NCBI GenBank assembly: GCA_947503765.1
Contig: CANNFA010000003.1
Location: 62,001 to 126,000 of the forward strand
DNA length: 64,000 bases
From: an uncultured Paracoccaceae bacterium
Lineage (GTDB): Bacteria > Pseudomonadota > Alphaproteobacteria > Rhodobacterales > Rhodobacteraceae
Reading direction: 5' to 3'
The position numbers were made by a program, and so were the translations under genes. The notes under the pieces were generated by a model. That model ran no database searches. It was not told where the DNA came from and saw only the letters and a program-made list of their open reading frames with translations. Shown piece after piece: positions 59,628 to 64,000 of this stretch. How positions within the stretch are numbered: position 1 is the stretch's first letter; each line of letters starts with the position of its first letter.

Positions 59628-62600
59628 CACGCCGGAACAGGATGGCGGCCGCAAGCTGGGCATCGCCGGGCAACTGACGCGCGCCTTCATCGCCTCGTCG
59701 CTGACGCCGCTGGCGCTGCTGGCCTCCATCGCGGTGGGGCTGATCGCGCTGTCCAGCCTGCCGCGCGAGGAAGAGCCGCAGATTTCCGTTCCCATGGTGG
59801 ACATCCACATCCAGGCCGACGGGCTGGCGGCGCAGGACGCGCTGAAGCTGGTGACCGAACCGCTGGAGACGATCGTCAAGGGGATCGGGCAGGTCGAACA
59901 CGTCTATTCGGACACCCGCGACGACCGCGTGATGGTCACCGCCCGGTTCGAGGTGGGCGTGTCCGCCGACACCGCCACCCTGCGGGTGCGCGAAAAGATC
60001 CTGTCCAACCTCGACCGGATCCCGGTGGGCATTCCGGAGCCGCTGGTGGTGGGGCGCGGCATCGACGACGTGGCCATCGTCGCGCTGACCTTCGCGCCGG
60101 TGCCGGGCCAGGACGGGATCGGCGCCGACACGCTGACCAGCATCGCCCGCGAGGTCGAGGTGGAACTGGCCCGGATCGAGGATGTGGGCCTGACCTATCT
60201 GGTGGGCGCGACCGAACAGGCGCTGCGCATCGCCCCCGACCCCGAGCGGCTGGCCCTCTACGGGATCACGCTTCAGCAATTGGCCTTCAAGGTCGAGGGC
60301 GCGAACCGCGCGGCCCCCGCCGGCACGCTGCGCGACGGCGGCGAGCAGGTCGGGCTGGTGATCGGCCAGACCCTGTCCACCCCCGAGGAGATCGGCAACC
60401 TGGAACTGACGGCCCGCGACGGGCGCACCGTCTATGTGCGCGACGTTGCCGATGTGGCCTTTGTCTCGGACATGGACGAGGCGCATGTCGCCACCCTGTC
60501 GCGCGCGCCGGACGGCAGCGTCCTGCGCCGCCCCGCCGTGACGCTGGCGCTGGCCAAGCGCGCCGGCGCCAATGCGGTGACGGTGGCCGAAGAGATCCTC
60601 CACCGGGTGGAGGCGATGCGCGGCGATCTGATCCCCGACAGCGTCGCGGTCGAGATTACCCGCGATTACGGCGAGACGGCGAACGAGAAGGCCAACGAGC
60701 TGCTGTTCCACCTTGGCCTTGCCACCGTCTCCATCGTGGCGCTGATCTTCCTGGCCATCGGCTGGCGCGAGGCAGCGGTGGTCGCCGTGGTGATCCCGGT
60801 GACGATTCTGCTGACGCTGTTCGCTGCCTGGATCATGGGCTACACGCTGAACCGCGTGTCATTGTTCGCGCTGATCTTTTCCATTGGCATCCTGGTCGAC
60901 GACGCCATCGTGGTGATCGAGAATATCGCCCGCCACTGGGGCCTGAAACCGCCCGAGAAAAGCGCCCGCCAGGCCGCGATCGAGGCGGTGGCAGAGGTCG
61001 GCAACCCCACCATCGTCGCCACGCTGACGGTCGTCGTCGCGCTGCTGCCGATGCTGTTCGTGTCGGGGCTGATGGGCCCCTACATGAGCCCGATCCCCGC
61101 CAATGCCTCGGCGGCGATGATCTTTTCGTTCTTCGTGGCGGTGATGATCACGCCCTGGCTGATGATGAAATTCGCCAGTCCCGCCACCATCGCCCATCAC
61201 GAGGGCGGCGCCGCCGGCCATCCGGGCGGCAGGCTGGGGCGGTTCTATGCCGCCATGGCGCGCCCGCTCTTGCGTGGCAAGTGGCGCTCGGGGCTGTTCC
61301 TGCTGGCGGTGGCCGTGCTGTCCTTCGGCTCGCTCGCCGCGCTTTATACCCGCGACGTGACGGTCAAGCTCTTGCCCTTCGACAACAAGTCGGAGCTGTC
61401 GGTGGTGATCGACCTGCCCGAGGGGGCCTCGGTCGAGGCGACGGATGCCGCCGCGCAGGATGCCGCGCGCATCGCGCTGGGGATCCCCGAAGTGCTGTCG
61501 GCCCAGACCCATGCGGGCACGCCGTCGGCCTTCGATTTCAACGGGCTGGTGCGGCATTACTACATCCGCGAAGGCGCCGAAATGGGCCAGGTGCAATTGA
61601 ACCTCGACGCCAAGCACCACCGCGAGCGGACCAGCCACGACATCGCGCTGGACCTGCGCGCACGGCTGAAGGACGGGCTGGACCTGCCCGAAGGCGCGGT
61701 GTTCAAGGTGGTCGAACTGCCGCCCGGCCCGCCGGTGCTGGCGACGCTGCTGGCCGAGATCTACGGCCCCGACGGCGAGACGCGCCGCGCCGTGGCCGAA
61801 AAGGTGCGCGCCGCCTTCGAGGAAACGCCCTTCATCGTCGATACCGATGACAGCTACGGGGAACGCCCGCGCCGCCTGCGCGCGCATCTCAGCCCCGGCG
61901 ACATGGATTTCTTCAAGGTGCAGGAGGCCGATGCGCTACAGACGCTGCGGATGCTGAACTCCACCACCACGGTCGGCTATTCGCATCGCGGCGAGGGGCG
62001 CCGGCCGATCCCCATCGTCCTGTCGCGCCCGCGCGCCGGCAAGGTGATGGACGAGGCGGCGCTGACCACCCCGATCCCGGCGGGGGCGCTGCCCGGCGCG
62101 CGCGGCGTGGTGGAACTGGGCGACGTGGTGCGCATCAGCGAGGAACGCGGCTCCTTCCCGATCTTCCGGCATAACGGCTATTCGGTGGTCATGGTGATGG
62201 CCGAGCTTGCCGGCGAATTCGAGGCGCCGCTTTACGGGATGCTGGCCGTGTCGGACCGGCTGGACGCGATGGAATGGGGCGATGTTCCCAAGCCCGAGAT
62301 CCGCCTGAACGGCCAGCCCGCGGACACCGCGACGCCGGTCCTGCTGTGGGATGGCGAATGGGAGGTGACATGGGTCACCTTCCGCGACATGGGCGCGGCC
62401 TTTGCCGTGGCGCTGCTGGGCATCTACATCCTGGTGGTGGCGCAGTTCGGCTCGTTCCGCCTGCCGCTGGTGGTGCTGACGCCGGTGCCGCTGACCTTCC
62501 TCGGCATCATGTTCGGGCACTGGCTGTGGGGCGCGCCGTTCTCGGCCACGTCGATGATCGGCTTCATCGCGCTGGCGGGGATCATCGTGCGCAACTCGAT

Positions 62601-62850
62601 CCTGCTGGTCGATTTCATCCGCCATGCCGATCCCGAGGGCAAGATTACGGTGGAAACCCTGATCGAGGCGGGGGCGACGCGGTTCAAGCCGATCCTGCTG
62701 ACCGCCATTGCCGCGATGATCGGCGCGGCGGTGATTCTGGCGGATCCGATCTTTCAGGGGCTGGCGCTGTCGCTGCTGTTCGGGCTCTTGACCTCGACCG
62801 CGCTGACGGTGCTGGTGATCCCGGCGATTTACCGCGTGTTCAAGACGTAA
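59620..62850 (+). CDS. RND-family efflux pump, inner-membrane subunit
   Basis: Trimeric proton/substrate antiporter (1076 aa) of the AcrB/HAE1 superfamily. N-terminal helix (LTPLALLASIAVGLIALSSL) with EEEPQISVPMVDI. The first periplasmic domain has ETIVKGIGQVEHVYSDTRDD. Helix 4 contains the proton-relay Asp pair in FSIGILVDDAIVVIENIARH. The second half repeats the layout, with FLGIMFGHWLWGAPFSATS and GIIVRNSILLVDFIRHADPE. VEVGNPT-like and ATRFKPILLTAIAAMIGA blocks also fit. No outer-membrane TolC-type gene is adjacent, and no local regulator, so substrate and control are unknown. Confidence 0.9.
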   Translation: MNDTPEQDGGRKLGIAGQLTRAFIASSLTPLALLASIAVGLIALSSLPREEEPQISVPMVDIHIQADGLAAQDALKLVTEPLETIVKGIGQVEHVYSDTRDDRVMVTARFEVGVSADTATLRVREKILSNLDRIPVGIPEPLVVGRGIDDVAIVALTFAPVPGQDGIGADTLTSIAREVEVELARIEDVGLTYLVGATEQALRIAPDPERLALYGITLQQLAFKVEGANRAAPAGTLRDGGEQVGLVIGQTLSTPEEIGNLELTARDGRTVYVRDVADVAFVSDMDEAHVATLSRAPDGSVLRRPAVTLALAKRAGANAVTVAEEILHRVEAMRGDLIPDSVAVEITRDYGETANEKANELLFHLGLATVSIVALIFLAIGWREAAVVAVVIPVTILLTLFAAWIMGYTLNRVSLFALIFSIGILVDDAIVVIENIARHWGLKPPEKSARQAAIEAVAEVGNPTIVATLTVVVALLPMLFVSGLMGPYMSPIPANASAAMIFSFFVAVMITPWLMMKFASPATIAHHEGGAAGHPGGRLGRFYAAMARPLLRGKWRSGLFLLAVAVLSFGSLAALYTRDVTVKLLPFDNKSELSVVIDLPEGASVEATDAAAQDAARIALGIPEVLSAQTHAGTPSAFDFNGLVRHYYIREGAEMGQVQLNLDAKHHRERTSHDIALDLRARLKDGLDLPEGAVFKVVELPPGPPVLATLLAEIYGPDGETRRAVAEKVRAAFEETPFIVDTDDSYGERPRRLRAHLSPGDMDFFKVQEADALQTLRMLNSTTTVGYSHRGEGRRPIPIVLSRPRAGKVMDEAALTTPIPAGALPGARGVVELGDVVRISEERGSFPIFRHNGYSVVMVMAELAGEFEAPLYGMLAVSDRLDAMEWGDVPKPEIRLNGQPADTATPVLLWDGEWEVTWVTFRDMGAAFAVALLGIYILVVAQFGSFRLPLVVLTPVPLTFLGIMFGHWLWGAPFSATSMIGFIALAGIIVRNSILLVDFIRHADPEGKITVETLIEAGATRFKPILLTAIAAMIGAAVILADPIFQGLALSLLFGLLTSTALTVLVIPAIYRVFKT

Positions 62851-62887
62851 GCGGGGCGGCGGCGCAGCCGGGGGCGGCGCCGCGCGT

Positions 62888-64000
62888 TCATTCCACGGTG
62901 ACGGATTTCGCCAGGTTGCGCGGCTGGTCGACGTCGGTGCCCTTGGCGACCGCCGCGTGATAGGCCAGAAGCTGCGCCGGCACGGCATAGAGGATGGGCG
63001 CAAGCAGCGCCGGGCAGTCGGGCAGCGTCAGCACGCGCCAGACATCGCCGCCCGCCTCGGCCGCGCCGCCCCGGTCGGTGATCAGCAGCACCTTGCCGCC
63101 GCGGGCCATCACCTCCTGCATGTTCGACACGGTCTTGTCGAACAGCGCGCCGCCCGGTGCCAGCACCACCACCGGCACCGCCTTGTCGATCAGCGCGATG
63201 GGGCCGTGCTTCAGCTCGCCCGCCGCATATCCTTCGGCGTGGATATAGCTGATTTCCTTGAGTTTCAGCGCCCCTTCCAGCGCCAGCGGATACATCGCGC
63301 CGCGCCCCAGGAACAGCACGTCGCGCGCCTCGGCGATGTGCCGGGCGGCATCGGCCACCGCCTCCGCCCCGGCCAGTGCCTGGCTGATCCGCCCCGGCAG
63401 ACCGCGCAGGTCGTCCAGATGCCCGGCCAGCGCATTCGCATCCAGCCGGCCCTGCGCGCGGGCCGCCTCCAGCGCCAGCAGCGCCAGCACGACAAGCTGG
63501 CAGGTGAACGCCTTGGTCGAGGCGACGCCGATCTCTGCCCCCGCATGGATCGGCAGGTTCACATCGGCCTCGCGCGCGATGGAACTGGTATCCACGTTCG
63601 TGATCGCCGCGATCCTCGCCTTGCCCGCGCAGTAGCGCAGCGCGGCCAGCGTATCGGCGGTTTCTCCCGACTGGCTGACGAAGACGGCCAGCGTGCCGGT
63701 TGCGACGGGCGGCTCGCGGTAGCGGAACTCGCTGGCCACGTCGACCTCGACGGGGATGCGGGCGATCTGTTCGATCCAGTATTTCGCGGTCAGGCACGCA
63801 TAGAAGGCGGTGCCGCAAGCCACCATGACGATCCGGTCGGTGCCCGCCAGATCCAGCGCGCGGGGCAGGGCGATGCGGCCCCCGTCCAGGTAATGCGCCA
63901 GCGCCTCGGCGATCACGGTGGGCTGCTCGGCGATTTCCTTGGCCATGAAGTGGCGGTGGCCGGCCTTGTCGATTCGCGCGGTATCGACGGCGATGGTGCG
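62888..64000 (-). CDS. glmS: Glutamine-fructose-6-phosphate aminotransferase GlmS (5' end beyond window)
   Basis: Makes glucosamine 6-phosphate from fructose 6-phosphate and glutamine, the first step to peptidoglycan and LPS amino sugars. The visible 371 residues are the end of the glutaminase part, the linker (FMAKEIAEQPTVIAEALAHY) and both SIS sugar-isomerase domains (VACGTAFYACLTAKYWIEQ, FVSQSGETADTLAALR, GASTKAF-like segment EIGVASTKAFTCQ, LKLKEISYIHAEGYAAGELK). It ends in the GlmS-specific NLAKSVTVE. The catalytic N-terminal Cys lies beyond the window. It converges with the RND pump gene (37-bp gap). Confidence 0.95.
   Translation of the reverse strand, partial: RTIAVDTARIDKAGHRHFMAKEIAEQPTVIAEALAHYLDGGRIALPRALDLAGTDRIVMVACGTAFYACLTAKYWIEQIARIPVEVDVASEFRYREPPVATGTLAVFVSQSGETADTLAALRYCAGKARIAAITNVDTSSIAREADVNLPIHAGAEIGVASTKAFTCQLVVLALLALEAARAQGRLDANALAGHLDDLRGLPGRISQALAGAEAVADAARHIAEARDVLFLGRGAMYPLALEGALKLKEISYIHAEGYAAGELKHGPIALIDKAVPVVVLAPGGALFDKTVSNMQEVMARGGKVLLITDRGGAAEAGGDVWRVLTLPDCPALLAPILYAVPAQLLAYHAAVAKGTDVDQPRNLAKSVTVE

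Noticed and set aside
1-64000. CRISPR arrays, prophage genes, insertion sequences
   Set aside because: No regularly spaced short repeats, transposase, integrase or phage structural motifs were seen in any plausible gene.

Overview
The window is a G+C-rich (by eye about two thirds G+C), densely coded bacterial chromosome segment. Gene content and style point to an alphaproteobacterium of the order Rhodobacterales: a DUF4167 protein, a B12-dependent class II ribonucleotide reductase, RirA-type iron boxes, the lptF-lptG-lptD-surA-pdxA-rsmA run, and short dispersed repeats beginning GCCTCCGGCGGGGATATTT. The exact genus cannot be read from the sequence. No prophage, transposase or CRISPR array is visible. 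Both ends cut through genes: glpX on the left and glmS on the right.

Layout. 1-7.7 kb: the end of glpX, then a C4-dicarboxylate module of sensor kinase DctB, regulator DctD, two DctD-type boxes and the TRAP transporter dctPQM. 7.7-17.4 kb: mostly single genes (CPA1 antiporter, EEP-family protein, small membrane protein, SelO, GNAT, nucleoside hydrolase, ferric iron binding protein with iron boxes, MazG, M20 amidohydrolase, DUF1499 protein, small secreted protein). 17.4-20.2 kb: prfA-prmC and the DUF4167 gene. 20.2-27.9 kb: the leftward LPS-export and outer-membrane biogenesis operon lptF-lptG-lptD-surA-pdxA-rsmA. 28-33.8 kb: pepA, holC, a 746-bp non-coding stretch with a duplicated structured repeat, then alaS, whose last 360 bases look foreign, and a DUF1330 gene. 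34-36.6 kb: a small secreted cysteine protein between terminators and DnaA-like boxes, then typA.

36.7-45.3 kb is the most interesting part. It holds a myo-inositol-phosphate synthase, a reductase resembling 3-ketosphinganine reductase, a CdsA-like cytidylyltransferase, a second LptF/LptG-type permease pair, a sugar- or alcohol-phosphate nucleotidyltransferase, a CDP-alcohol phosphatidyltransferase, a PimA-like glycosyltransferase and a secreted DUF4833 protein. Together they read as a pathway that makes an inositol-headgroup (glyco)lipid and moves it toward the outer membrane. The product is inferred, not demonstrated.

45.6-52.4 kb carries three solute-binding proteins with no permease or ATPase beside them, and a von Willebrand A protein with four near-identical 86-residue repeats. 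52.5-57.6 kb: an IMPACT-family gene, tRNA-Pro(TGG), and nrdJ behind an NrdR-like box and DnaA-like boxes. 57.6-64 kb: an SDR dehydrogenase, an RND efflux pair (adaptor plus pump), and glmS.
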